From contig NZ_JAROCB010000002.1 of NCBI RefSeq assembly GCF_030433675.1, positions 248,001-312,000 on the forward strand: DNA of 64,000 nucleotides, read 5' to 3'. Below, piece by piece: positions 8,474-15,812 of the stretch (position 1 is the stretch's first letter; the number at the start of each line of letters is the position of its first letter). This DNA is from Leifsonia virtsii (GTDB lineage: Bacteria; Actinomycetota; Actinomycetes; Actinomycetales; Microbacteriaceae). The notes beneath the pieces are model-generated. The model had not been told where the DNA came from. It did not search any database and saw only the letters and a list, made by a program, of their open reading frames with translations. The position numbers and the translations under genes were made by a program.

Positions 8474-8499
8474 CGTGGCGTCTCCTCCTGTCGTGGGTC

Positions 8500-9348
8500 T
8501 CAGCCGAAGATCATCGGGCGGTCGTCGTCGTCCTCGTCGCCGGCCGGCGGCGCGAGCTCGACGAGCACGGGGACGTGGTCGCTGGGGGCGTCGCCCTTGC
8601 GCTCGTTGCGGTGGATGCTCGCATCCACGACCCGGTCGGCGAAGGCGCGCGAGCCGAGGATGAAGTCGATGCGCAGTCCCTCGTTGCGCGGGAAGCGCAG
8701 CTGCTTGTAGTCCCAGTACGTGTAGCCGTCCGGGACGATCGGGCGCACGACGTCGGTGAGCCCGGCCTTCTCGAACGCGGCGAAGGCGGTGCGCTCCGGC
8801 GGCGAGATGTGGGTCGAGATGCCGGGGACGAGGCTCGGGTCGCCCACGTCGGAGTCGAGCGGGGCGACGTTCCAGTCGCCCATCAGGGCGAGCTGGAGGC
8901 CGGGGTCGTCGGCGAGCCACCGCTGGGTGTCGGCGGCGAGCGCGGCGAGCCAGTCGAGCTTGTAGACGTAGTGCGGGTCGGCGAGGGCGCGGCCGTTCGG
9001 CACGTACAGGCTCCAGAGCCGCACGCCCTCGACGGTCGCGCCGATCGCCCGCGCCTCCTTCGGCAGGTCGGGACCGTCGTGGTCCTTCAGGAAGCCGGGC
9101 ATGTCGGGGAAGCCGATCTCGACGTCTTCGAGGGGCAGGCGGCTGGCGATCGCGACGCCGTTCCACTGGTTCAGGCCGTGCAGCACGACCTCGTAGCCCG
9201 CCTCCTCGAACGCGGCGTAAGGGAACTGCTCCGGCTTGCACTTGATCTCCTGCATCGCCAGGACGTCGACGTCTTCGCGGACCATCCAATCGACCACCCG
9301 GACCACGCGGGTGCGGATGGAGTTCACATTCCAGGTGGCGACGCGCAT
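8500..9348 (-). CDS. xth: Exodeoxyribonuclease III (AP endonuclease)
   Basis: 282 residues with the full ExoIII/APE1 active site: Asn7 in WNVNS, Glu34 in QEIK, Tyr115 in LYVPNG, Asp158 and Asn160 in GDWN, Asp228 in RIDFI, and the Asp257-His258 pair in SDHVP. It cuts the phosphate backbone at abasic sites and trims damaged 3' ends in base excision repair. A TACGAT -10 box six bases before the ATG marks it as leaderless. The acidic tail GDEDDDDRP is not part of the fold. Confidence 0.96.
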   Translation of the reverse strand: MRVATWNVNSIRTRVVRVVDWMVREDVDVLAMQEIKCKPEQFPYAAFEEAGYEVVLHGLNQWNGVAIASRLPLEDVEIGFPDMPGFLKDHDGPDLPKEARAIGATVEGVRLWSLYVPNGRALADPHYVYKLDWLAALAADTQRWLADDPGLQLALMGDWNVAPLDSDVGDPSLVPGISTHISPPERTAFAAFEKAGLTDVVRPIVPDGYTYWDYKQLRFPRNEGLRIDFILGSRAFADRVVDASIHRNERKGDAPSDHVPVLVELAPPAGDEDDDDRPMIFG

Positions 9349-9354
9349 GCCCCG

Positions 9355-9360
9355 ATCGTA
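9355..9360 (-). promoter_or_regulatory. -10 box of leaderless xth
   Basis: TACGAT on the minus strand, six bases before the ATG at 9348. Confidence 0.65.
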
Positions 9361-9451
9361 TCGGCCGCCGCCGACGTCCTCCGAGCCGGCGACGGGTTCG
9401 TGGACGGCTCATCGCCTGTGGACAACTCCCGGTCACCGCGGGGTTCCCCTC

Positions 9452-9457
9452 TAGAAT
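9452..9457 (+). promoter_or_regulatory. -10 box of leaderless pyrE
   Basis: TAGAAT, seven bases before the GTG at 9465. It decides between the GTGs at 9459 and 9465 in favour of the second. Confidence 0.7.
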
Positions 9458-9464
9458 CGTGGAT

Positions 9465-10013
9465 GTGACCGACACACGACAGCAGCTCATCGACTACATC
9501 GCCGCCGAGGCCGTCTTCCACGGCGACTTCACGCTCACCAGCGGCAAGAAGGCGAGCTACTACGTCGATCTGCGCAAGGTCAGCCTCGATCACCGTGTCG
9601 CGCCGCTCATCGGGCGCGTGATGATCGACCTCATCCGCGACATCCCCGACGTCTTCGCGGTCGGCGGCATGACGATGGGGGCCGACCCGGTCGCCGCGGC
9701 GATCCTGCACCAGGGCGCCGCCCAGGGTCTCGAGTACGACGCCTTCGTGGTGCGCAAGGAGCCCAAGGACCACGGCCGCGGCAAGCAGGTCGAGGGTCCC
9801 GACCTCGAGGGCAAGCGCGTCATCGTGCTCGAGGACACCTCCACCACCGGCGGCTCGCCGCTCAAGGCGGCGGAGGCGCTCAAGAAGGTCGGCGCCGAGA
9901 TCGCCGCCGTCGCGGTGGTCGTCGACCGCGACACCGGCGCTCGTGAGGCCATCGAGGCCGCGGGCTACCCCTACTACGCCGCGATCGGCCTGAAGGACCT
10001 GGGGCTGGCCTAG
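9465..10013 (+). CDS. pyrE: Orotate phosphoribosyltransferase
   Basis: 182 residues. Joins orotate to PRPP to give OMP in pyrimidine synthesis. The PRPP loop is VIVLEDTSTTGGSPL (about residues 119-133), with a basic catalytic loop RKEPKDHGRGKQ before it and TLTSGKKASYYVDLRK near the N-terminus. The upstream GTG at 9459 would add two residues but sits within the expected transcription start zone, so 9465 is preferred. The stop overlaps the next GTG by one base, coupling it to the large downstream gene. Confidence 0.95.
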   Translation: MTDTRQQLIDYIAAEAVFHGDFTLTSGKKASYYVDLRKVSLDHRVAPLIGRVMIDLIRDIPDVFAVGGMTMGADPVAAAILHQGAAQGLEYDAFVVRKEPKDHGRGKQVEGPDLEGKRVIVLEDTSTTGGSPLKAAEALKKVGAEIAAVAVVVDRDTGAREAIEAAGYPYYAAIGLKDLGLA

Positions 10014-12670
10014 TGTCCGACGAGCGCGGGAGGGGCGCGGCGGACGACGGGCGTCCGGGCGACGCCGGCGAGCCGGCATCCGACGCGCAGGAACCCGAGT
10101 TCGGCAGCTCCGAGTGGCTGCTGCAGCAGCTGACCGGCGGCCGCCGCGTCGGTCGGCGGTCGGCGGAGCGTGACGACGAGGCAGGCCGGGCCGAGTCGGC
10201 TGAGGAGCCGACCGCGGTGCAGGATGCCGCGCCCGCTTCGGAGGAGATCCCGCCCGTGGCGTCCGGCGACGCGGCGGCGAACGAGCCGGCCGCGTTCGAC
10301 GAGCTGCTCGGCAGCGCCGTCGCGCCGGAGGCGCCGCCCGCGGCGGCGGCCGAGCCCGGCCCCGAGCCGCAGACGGAGTTCCCGGTCGCCTTCAACTGGA
10401 ACCTGACTCCCGGCGAGGGCGTCGACCCGCTTGTGGAGCCCGAACCCGGTCCGGAGCCGGAGGTCGCGTCCTCGGTCGACGTGCCCGCGGCACCGAACCC
10501 GGAGCCCGTGCACGACGACGCCGCGGAGGCTCAGGCAGCCGCGTGGGCGTCGTTCCAGAGTTCGGAGGCGGCGGCGGAGCCGACCGCGAAGCCGGAGGCG
10601 GAGCAGCCGCGCGCTGACCAGGAGGCGGAGCAGCCCGCCTGGTCGCTGTTCGACGCGCTTGTGGCCGAGGGACCGGCGCAGGGAGCGGAGGCGCCGGAGG
10701 AACCCGTCGCGCCTGCCTCGCCGGTGGCTCCGGAACCGGAGCCGGAGCCGGAGCCCGCCGCTGCGCCGGAGTACCGTTCGCCGCTGTTCGAGCCGACGCC
10801 CGCGGAAGAGCCGGAACCGCCCACCGCCGAGACCCCGGTCGCCGCCGGCTCGTGGGTGATCCCGCCCGCGGAGCCGCCTCAGCCTGCCGAGCCCGTACCG
10901 CCGCGAACGATCTTCGACCCGCCGGCGGCCGCATCCACGCCCCCGACCGACGCCGACGCCGACGAGCGCGGGCATGGGCTGGCGGCCCTGCTCGGCTTCG
11001 GTGCGCCGGAGGAGGGCGAGCAGTCCGCGCGCTCCGTCATCGGCGACACCACGAGCATCATTCCGTTGGTCCCCGGCGCCGTGCCGCCCGCCCCCGCGAC
11101 TCCGGCGACGCCGCCGGCGTCCGGCCCCGCGGCCACGGAGCCGCCGTCGACCGAGTGGGCGGGTTCGCACCAGCCCGACCCGTGGCTGGACCGGCCGGGC
11201 CACGCCGATCCCGCGCCGCCGACGAACCCGGTGCTCCCGCCGATCGACGCCGCCGCCCTGTTCGAGCCCGCGACCGACACGGCGGCGCACCGGGCGGCCG
11301 CGCCGGAGCTGGATGCGCTCCTCCGCTCGGAGAGCCGTCCCGAACCCCCTACGCTGCCGGCCGAGCACTCGCTGCCGTCGGAGCCGGAGACGGTCCTCCC
11401 GCCGACCGCGGGGACCGAGCCGGAGCCGTTCGCGCCGACCGCGGCGTTCCCGGCGGTGCTGCCCTCGGAGCCGGAGATCCCGGCGGCGGAGGCCGAGATC
11501 GCCCTGGGAGGAGTGCCGTCGCCCGCGACCAGTCCGATCGACGCGGCGAGCATCGCAGCCGCCGCGGAGACCGCCGCGTTCGAGTCGCCCGCCGCCGCGG
11601 AGGAGACCCCCGACGGCGACGAGTCGGACGGTCTCGCCGAGCTGTTCGGCGACGTGGCGACGATCGACGACGCCCCGACCTACGACGCCCCGACCTACGA
11701 CGCCGAGACCGACGACGCCCCGACCGACCACGCCCCGATCGAGACCGACTCCGCGGGCACCGACGACGAGCCGGCGGCCCCCGCCCGCGACGAGGCTCTC
11801 GACGAGGCCGAGCAGGAGCCCGCCGCTGCCCTCGAGGGACCACAGCTCACGGCGACCGTGCCGTTCTTCCTTCCGTCGCCGGACACTCTCGGCCCCACCG
11901 AGGAGGCCGACGGCATCGACGACGCCGCCGCCACGGGCGGACCGGCCGCCGGCGCCGCCGCGAGCCCGGCCCCCGCCGCCGCGCAGACGTCTACCCCGGT
12001 CACGGCCTCCACCTCACCGTCGGCCGCCGCCGGTCCGACAGCGGCACCGGCCGGCCCCGGCCTGTGGGGCTCGCGCAACAACCGCATCCTGTTCTCCGTG
12101 GCCGGCGGCCTCGCCGTCCTGCTGGTGCTCATCGGGCTGTTCGCGCTCGGCACCCGCATCCCGTCGCTGTTCGGCGCGGCGAAGCCGGTCCCCGCGCCGA
12201 CCGCCTCGGCGGCCTCCGCCACCCCGAAGCCGACGCCGACCCCCACCCCGGTGCCCACGGTGACGCCCAAGCCGGCTCCCGTCGGCGCGGGCACGCACCC
12301 GTGGGATGCCCTCGGCGGCGGCGAGTGCATCCAGCCGTTCACCACCGTCTGGGCGCAGGAGTTCACGGTGGTCGACTGCGCGACGCCGCACACCGCCCAA
12401 CTCGTCTACACGAACCTGCTGTCCGCCGATCCGGCTGCTCCGTACCCCGGCGCCGACGCGCTCGCCGGGCAGGTCCCCGGACTGTGCACCGCCTCCGGCG
12501 TGGTCGACCTGAACGCGGCCGGCGCCTACCCCGACCTGCAGGTCATCGGGTCGTTCCCCGCGACCGAGCAGCAGTGGAAGGACGGACAGCGCTCCTACTA
12601 CTGCTTCGTGAACCGCTCGGGCGGCGAGCCGCTCACGACGTCCGTCGCGGGGCCCGGCCCGACGGGCTGA
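10013..12670 (+). CDS. Large disordered membrane protein with septum-formation-like C-terminal domain
   Basis: 885 residues in three parts. Residues 1 to ~680 are low complexity (Ala, Pro, Glu, Asp), with short repeats such as DDAPTYDAPTYDA around 11660-11740. A single membrane helix follows near 690-715 (ILFSVAGGLAVLLVLIGLF), then a Pro/Thr linker. The C-terminal ~120 residues carry four Cys, including GGECIQPF and VVDCATPHTAQ, resembling the Septum_form domain of actinobacterial cell-division proteins. Predicted topology: a long cytoplasmic disordered arm and a small disulfide-rich outer domain. It starts at a GTG overlapping the pyrE stop. Exact role unknown. Confidence 0.8.
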   Translation: MSDERGRGAADDGRPGDAGEPASDAQEPEFGSSEWLLQQLTGGRRVGRRSAERDDEAGRAESAEEPTAVQDAAPASEEIPPVASGDAAANEPAAFDELLGSAVAPEAPPAAAAEPGPEPQTEFPVAFNWNLTPGEGVDPLVEPEPGPEPEVASSVDVPAAPNPEPVHDDAAEAQAAAWASFQSSEAAAEPTAKPEAEQPRADQEAEQPAWSLFDALVAEGPAQGAEAPEEPVAPASPVAPEPEPEPEPAAAPEYRSPLFEPTPAEEPEPPTAETPVAAGSWVIPPAEPPQPAEPVPPRTIFDPPAAASTPPTDADADERGHGLAALLGFGAPEEGEQSARSVIGDTTSIIPLVPGAVPPAPATPATPPASGPAATEPPSTEWAGSHQPDPWLDRPGHADPAPPTNPVLPPIDAAALFEPATDTAAHRAAAPELDALLRSESRPEPPTLPAEHSLPSEPETVLPPTAGTEPEPFAPTAAFPAVLPSEPEIPAAEAEIALGGVPSPATSPIDAASIAAAAETAAFESPAAAEETPDGDESDGLAELFGDVATIDDAPTYDAPTYDAETDDAPTDHAPIETDSAGTDDEPAAPARDEALDEAEQEPAAALEGPQLTATVPFFLPSPDTLGPTEEADGIDDAAATGGPAAGAAASPAPAAAQTSTPVTASTSPSAAAGPTAAPAGPGLWGSRNNRILFSVAGGLAVLLVLIGLFALGTRIPSLFGAAKPVPAPTASAASATPKPTPTPTPVPTVTPKPAPVGAGTHPWDALGGGECIQPFTTVWAQEFTVVDCATPHTAQLVYTNLLSADPAAPYPGADALAGQVPGLCTASGVVDLNAAGAYPDLQVIGSFPATEQQWKDGQRSYYCFVNRSGGEPLTTSVAGPGPTG

Positions 12671-12681
12671 GCCGGGCTCAG
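12667..12681. terminator. Palindrome containing both convergent stop codons
   Basis: CTGAGCC-G-GGCTCAG is a perfect palindrome holding the TGA of the plus gene and the TGA of the minus gene. With a one-base centre it is a tight hairpin at best, so a terminator role is only possible. Confidence 0.4.
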
Positions 12682-13475
12682 AGCTCCGTCTCGAGCGGAG
12701 CGGCCGACACCAGCTCGTACACGCCGTTCAGCACCTCGTCCGGGCGGAACGGGTAGCGCTCGATCTCGGTGCGGTCGCTGATGCCGGTGAGCACCAGGAT
12801 GGTGTGCAGCCCGGCCTCGATCCCGGCGACGACGTCGGTGTCCATCCGGTCGCCGATCATCGCCGTGTTCTCCGAGTGCGCTCCGATGCGGTTCATGGCC
12901 GAGCGGAACATCATCGGGTTCGGCTTGCCGACCACGTAGGGGTCGCGGCCGGTCGCCTTGGTGATCATGGCCGTCACCGCGCCCGTCGCGGGCAGCGGCC
13001 CCTCAGCGCTCGGACCGGTCGCGTCCGGGTTCGTGGTGATGAACCGCGCGCCCTTGCCGATCAGGCGGATCGCCTTCGTGATCGCGTCGAACGAGTAGCT
13101 GCGGGTCTCGCCGACGACCACGTAGTCCGGGTTCGTGTCGGTCATGATGAAGCCCGCCTCGTGCAGAGCGGTCGTGAGGCCGGCCTCGCCGATGACGTAC
13201 GCGCTGCCGCCGGGCATCTGCGACTTGAGGAAGTCGGCGGTGGCGAGGGCGGACGTCCAGATCGACTCCTCCGGCACATCCAGGCCCGAGGTCCTCAGCC
13301 GGGCGGCGAGGTCGCGCGGCGTGAAGATCGAGTTGTTGGTGAGGACCAGGAACGGGGTGCCCTGGTCGCGCCACTGCTGGATGAGATCGGAGGCGCCCGG
13401 GAGCGCCTGGTTCTCGTGCACCAGCACGCCGTCCATGTCGGTCAGCCAGCATTCGATCTCGTCGCGACTCGTCAC
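12678..13475 (-). CDS. HAD-IIA family hydrolase (NagD-like)
   Basis: 265 residues. HAD motif I is DMDGVLV (Asp13/Asp15), motif II is in FLVLTNN, the invariant Lys is in VGKPNP (about Lys184) and motif IV is MIGDRMDTD (about 207-214). The C2-type cap lies between motifs II and III with FITTNPDATGP. Members dephosphorylate nucleotides or sugar phosphates. It starts with a GTG preceded by AAAGGGG. It ends seven bases from the convergent septum-type gene. Confidence 0.92.
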   Translation of the reverse strand: MTSRDEIECWLTDMDGVLVHENQALPGASDLIQQWRDQGTPFLVLTNNSIFTPRDLAARLRTSGLDVPEESIWTSALATADFLKSQMPGGSAYVIGEAGLTTALHEAGFIMTDTNPDYVVVGETRSYSFDAITKAIRLIGKGARFITTNPDATGPSAEGPLPATGAVTAMITKATGRDPYVVGKPNPMMFRSAMNRIGAHSENTAMIGDRMDTDVVAGIEAGLHTILVLTGISDRTEIERYPFRPDEVLNGVYELVSAAPLETEL

Positions 13476-13556
13476 ACGGGCCCCTTTCGCCGGGATTCGG
13501 ATGCGACCAGCTTAGAGGCCGCATCCCCGCCGCGGTGAGGCCGGCCGCACCCCGGA

Positions 13557-13562
13557 TACGCT
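13557..13562 (+). promoter_or_regulatory. -10 box of leaderless TrmH-type gene
   Basis: TACGCT six bases before the GTG at 13569. Confidence 0.55.
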
Positions 13563-13568
13563 GAGCGA

Positions 13569-14210
13569 GTGGACGACACCCCTCACCCGGCGCACGAGCT
13601 GAGCACGAACGGCGTCGGACCGTGGCCGGGGGACTGGCCGGACGACCCGCGCTACGACCCCGAGCTGCTCCGCCACGGCGACACCCGCAACGTCATCGAC
13701 CGGTACCGCTACTGGAGCATGGAGGCGATCGTCGCCGACCTCGACCAGCACAGGCACCCGTTCCACGTGGCCATCGAGAACTGGCAGCACGACATGAACA
13801 TCGGCTCCATCGTCCGCAGCGCCAACGCGTTCACCGCGGACACCGTCCACATCATCGGCCGCCGCCGCTGGAACAAGCGCGGCGCGATGGTGACCGATCG
13901 CTACCAGCACGTGACGCACCACGACGACGTGACCGGGTTCGTCGGCTGGGCGCGGGAGGCCGGGCTCCCGGTGATCGCGATCGACAATGTCCCGGGTTCC
14001 GTGCCGATCGAGACCTTCGCCCTGCCACGGGAGTGCGTGCTGCTGTTCGGCCAGGAGGGCCCCGGGCTCTCGGCTGCGGCGCTGGATGCGGCGGACGCCG
14101 TGGTCGAGATCACGCAGTTCGGCTCCACCCGCTCGATCAACGCCTCCGCCGCCGCCGCGATCGCGATGCACGCGTGGGTCACCCAGCACGTCCCCTTCCC
14201 GCCGCGCTAG
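13569..14210 (+). CDS. TrmH/SpoU family RNA methyltransferase
   Basis: 213 residues with the three SPOUT motifs: motif 1 near ENWQHDMNIGSIVRSANAF, motif 2 LLFGQEGPGLS, and motif 3 STRSINASAAAAIAMHAW. These form the knotted SAM site of 2'-O-ribose methyltransferases acting on tRNA or rRNA. The target nucleotide is not identifiable. It begins at a GTG with no Shine-Dalgarno, in line with a leaderless message. The stop lies four bases before a 57-bp palindrome. Confidence 0.93.
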   Translation: MDDTPHPAHELSTNGVGPWPGDWPDDPRYDPELLRHGDTRNVIDRYRYWSMEAIVADLDQHRHPFHVAIENWQHDMNIGSIVRSANAFTADTVHIIGRRRWNKRGAMVTDRYQHVTHHDDVTGFVGWAREAGLPVIAIDNVPGSVPIETFALPRECVLLFGQEGPGLSAAALDAADAVVEITQFGSTRSINASAAAAIAMHAWVTQHVPFPPR

Positions 14211-14214
14211 CGAT

Positions 14215-14271
14215 CGAGTTGCACGTCGTGGCGGCTATCCGGCCCGAATAACGACCACGACGTGCAACTCG
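14215..14271. repeat. 57-bp intergenic palindrome, family A copy 1
   Basis: Perfect 17-bp arms at 14215-14231 and 14255-14271 around a 23-base centre that starts CGGCTATCC. It fills the gap between two convergent genes, four and five bases from their stops. Two other 57-bp copies are at 37080 and 57015. Likely a bidirectional terminator as well as a dispersed repeat. Confidence 0.85.
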
Positions 14272-14276
14272 GCGGG

Positions 14277-14684
14277 TCAGCGGTTGGCGAGGCGCCAGAC
14301 GAGCTTCAGGCCCGACCAGTCGGTGTCGATCGCGGCGACTTTAACGTCGACCAGGCCGCGGGCCAGTGCGGCCTCGCGCACGACGCTGTCGCTCAGGTCG
14401 CTGACGTGGCCGCCGGCCTTCCGCGGCCAGGCCGCCCAGATCATCCCGTCGGGCCGGATGCGCTTGCCGAGGCCGTCCAGTTCCGCGAGGAGCTCTGCGG
14501 TCGAGCGGAAGAAGGCGAGGATCAGCCCGGCCGGCTCGTCGCCGACCCAGGTCACCTCCGGAGCCCCGTCGAGCGGGATGCTCCAGCCGTCGTCGGCGTG
14601 CAGCACCGAGACACGCATGCCGGGCTTGAGGCCGAGCTTCTTCCACAGCGGCGTGCCGGAGTAGCCGGCGGCGGCCGCGGTCAT
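14277..14684 (-). CDS. DUF3052 family protein
   Basis: 135 residues from the ATG at 14684; an ATG at 14693 would add three. The sequence fits the DUF3052 family: YSGTPLWKKLGLKPGMRV, then ILAFFRSTAELLAELDGL and PDGMIWAAWPRKAGG, and VDVKVAAIDTDWSGLKLVWR at the end. Such proteins look like small Rossmann-type, methyltransferase-like domains without a clear SAM motif. Its ATG overlaps the upstream metallophosphoesterase stop as ATGA. Function unknown. Confidence 0.88.
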   Translation of the reverse strand: MTAAAAGYSGTPLWKKLGLKPGMRVSVLHADDGWSIPLDGAPEVTWVGDEPAGLILAFFRSTAELLAELDGLGKRIRPDGMIWAAWPRKAGGHVSDLSDSVVREAALARGLVDVKVAAIDTDWSGLKLVWRLANR

Positions 14685-15523
14685 CCGCGCCATCCCGCGT
14701 CGTCCGCGATCCGCCGGACCGCCTCCGCATCGAGGTCGTACACCGTCGCGCCGTCGTCGGGCGCCGGCGCCGTGACGACGTGCGCCCGCACCGGGCCGTC
14801 GACCGGCACCTGCACCCAGGCGAACCCGGCCCCGCGCACCGCGCGCTCGCGCGGCGGCGGCCACAGCACGTCGGTCGTGTTCGCGACCGCCGGGGCGACG
14901 ACCACGGGGATGCCGGAGGGGCCCGCCTCGGTGACCAGCCCGTGGTGGTAGTGCCCGGCGAGGATGGCGCGCACGTCTCCTGCCGCGCACACGTCGACCA
15001 GCGGCTCCGGGTCCACGAACCGCAGCGTCTCGAAGAGCAGGGTCGTCGGCGCGACCGGGGGATGGTGCAGCACCACGACCGTGCCGTTCTCCGCCGGGGT
15101 GGCGAGCACCTGGCGCAGCCGGTCGAGTTGTGCGGAGTCGACGCTGCCGTACCCTGCGCCCGGCACGCTGGTGTCGACCGTGACGATCCGGAAGCCGCGC
15201 ACCGCCGTCACCGTCTCGCGCGCGCCCAGCACCTCCTCGAACCCGTCGCGCAGGTCGTGGTTGCCCATGGCGTAGACGATGGCCGCCCCGCGCTCGGCCG
15301 CCCACGGTTCGAGCGTGCCCTTCAGCCGCCGGTACGAGTCGGCGCTGCCGTCGTCGGAGAGGTCGCCCGACGCGACCACCACATCCACCTCGGCGAGCGA
15401 GCCGGCGCGCGCCAGGACCCGGTCGAGCCCTGCCAGGGTGTCGACGATCCCGTAGTGCAGGCGGCCGTCGCCGTACAGGTGCGTGTCGGAGAGGTGCAGG
15501 ATGCGGAGGGCGTCGTCGGTCAC
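14681..15523 (-). CDS. Calcineurin-like metallophosphoesterase (CpdA/Icc-like)
   Basis: 280 residues with the complete dimetal site: DTH in HLSDTHLYG, GD in VASGDLSDDG, GNHD in YAMGNHDLRD, a His in VLHHPPV, and GHYH in ILAGHYHHG. The layout resembles class III cyclic-nucleotide phosphodiesterases of the CpdA/GpdQ group, but the substrate could be another phosphodiester. GTG start with a TAGGGT -10 box six bases upstream, hence leaderless. Coupled to the DUF3052 gene downstream. Confidence 0.9.
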   Translation of the reverse strand: MTDDALRILHLSDTHLYGDGRLHYGIVDTLAGLDRVLARAGSLAEVDVVVASGDLSDDGSADSYRRLKGTLEPWAAERGAAIVYAMGNHDLRDGFEEVLGARETVTAVRGFRIVTVDTSVPGAGYGSVDSAQLDRLRQVLATPAENGTVVVLHHPPVAPTTLLFETLRFVDPEPLVDVCAAGDVRAILAGHYHHGLVTEAGPSGIPVVVAPAVANTTDVLWPPPRERAVRGAGFAWVQVPVDGPVRAHVVTAPAPDDGATVYDLDAEAVRRIADDAGWRG

Positions 15524-15529
15524 GCGGCC

Positions 15530-15535
15530 ACCCTA
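15530..15535 (-). promoter_or_regulatory. -10 box of leaderless metallophosphoesterase
   Basis: TAGGGT on the minus strand, six bases before the GTG at 15523. Confidence 0.65.
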
Positions 15536-15569
15536 CCGGCGACCACCGGCACGCCGAGCGGAGCCCGGC

Positions 15570-15734
15570 TCACTCGGTGTCGAGCGCCTCGATGATCGCG
15601 TCGACCGCGGTGAGGAGGTTGTGCAGCGCCTGCCGCTCGATCGAGTCCTCCGGCAGCTTCTGGATGTCGTAGGTGGCGGCGCTGGCCGCCTGTCGCGCCT
15701 GCGAGAGCGCCGCCTGCACTTCGAGATCGGCCAT
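15570..15734 (-). CDS. Small helical hypothetical protein (54 aa)
   Basis: A 54-residue frame, MADLEVQAALSQARQAASAA followed by a second helix ending in EALDTE. It has high Ala/Gln content, no membrane segment and GGGAGGA seven to eight bases before the ATG. It sits between YhgE and the metallophosphoesterase on the same strand. Translation signals and codon use look genuine. No family recognised. Confidence 0.65.
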   Translation of the reverse strand: MADLEVQAALSQARQAASAATYDIQKLPEDSIERQALHNLLTAVDAIIEALDTE

Positions 15735-15812
15735 GGTGGTCCTCCCTGCGTTCGGATGCTGGTGGGCGCCACCCTATCGCCCGCGGAGGGGCGCCCACCA
15801 GGGGTGCGCGAC

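Noticed and set aside
10010-12756. Long open frames on both strands (573 and 634 codons) overlapping the septum-type gene
   Set aside because: They are shadows of the Ala/Pro/Glu-rich gene. Only the 885-residue frame has a membrane helix, the Cys motifs and a coupled start.
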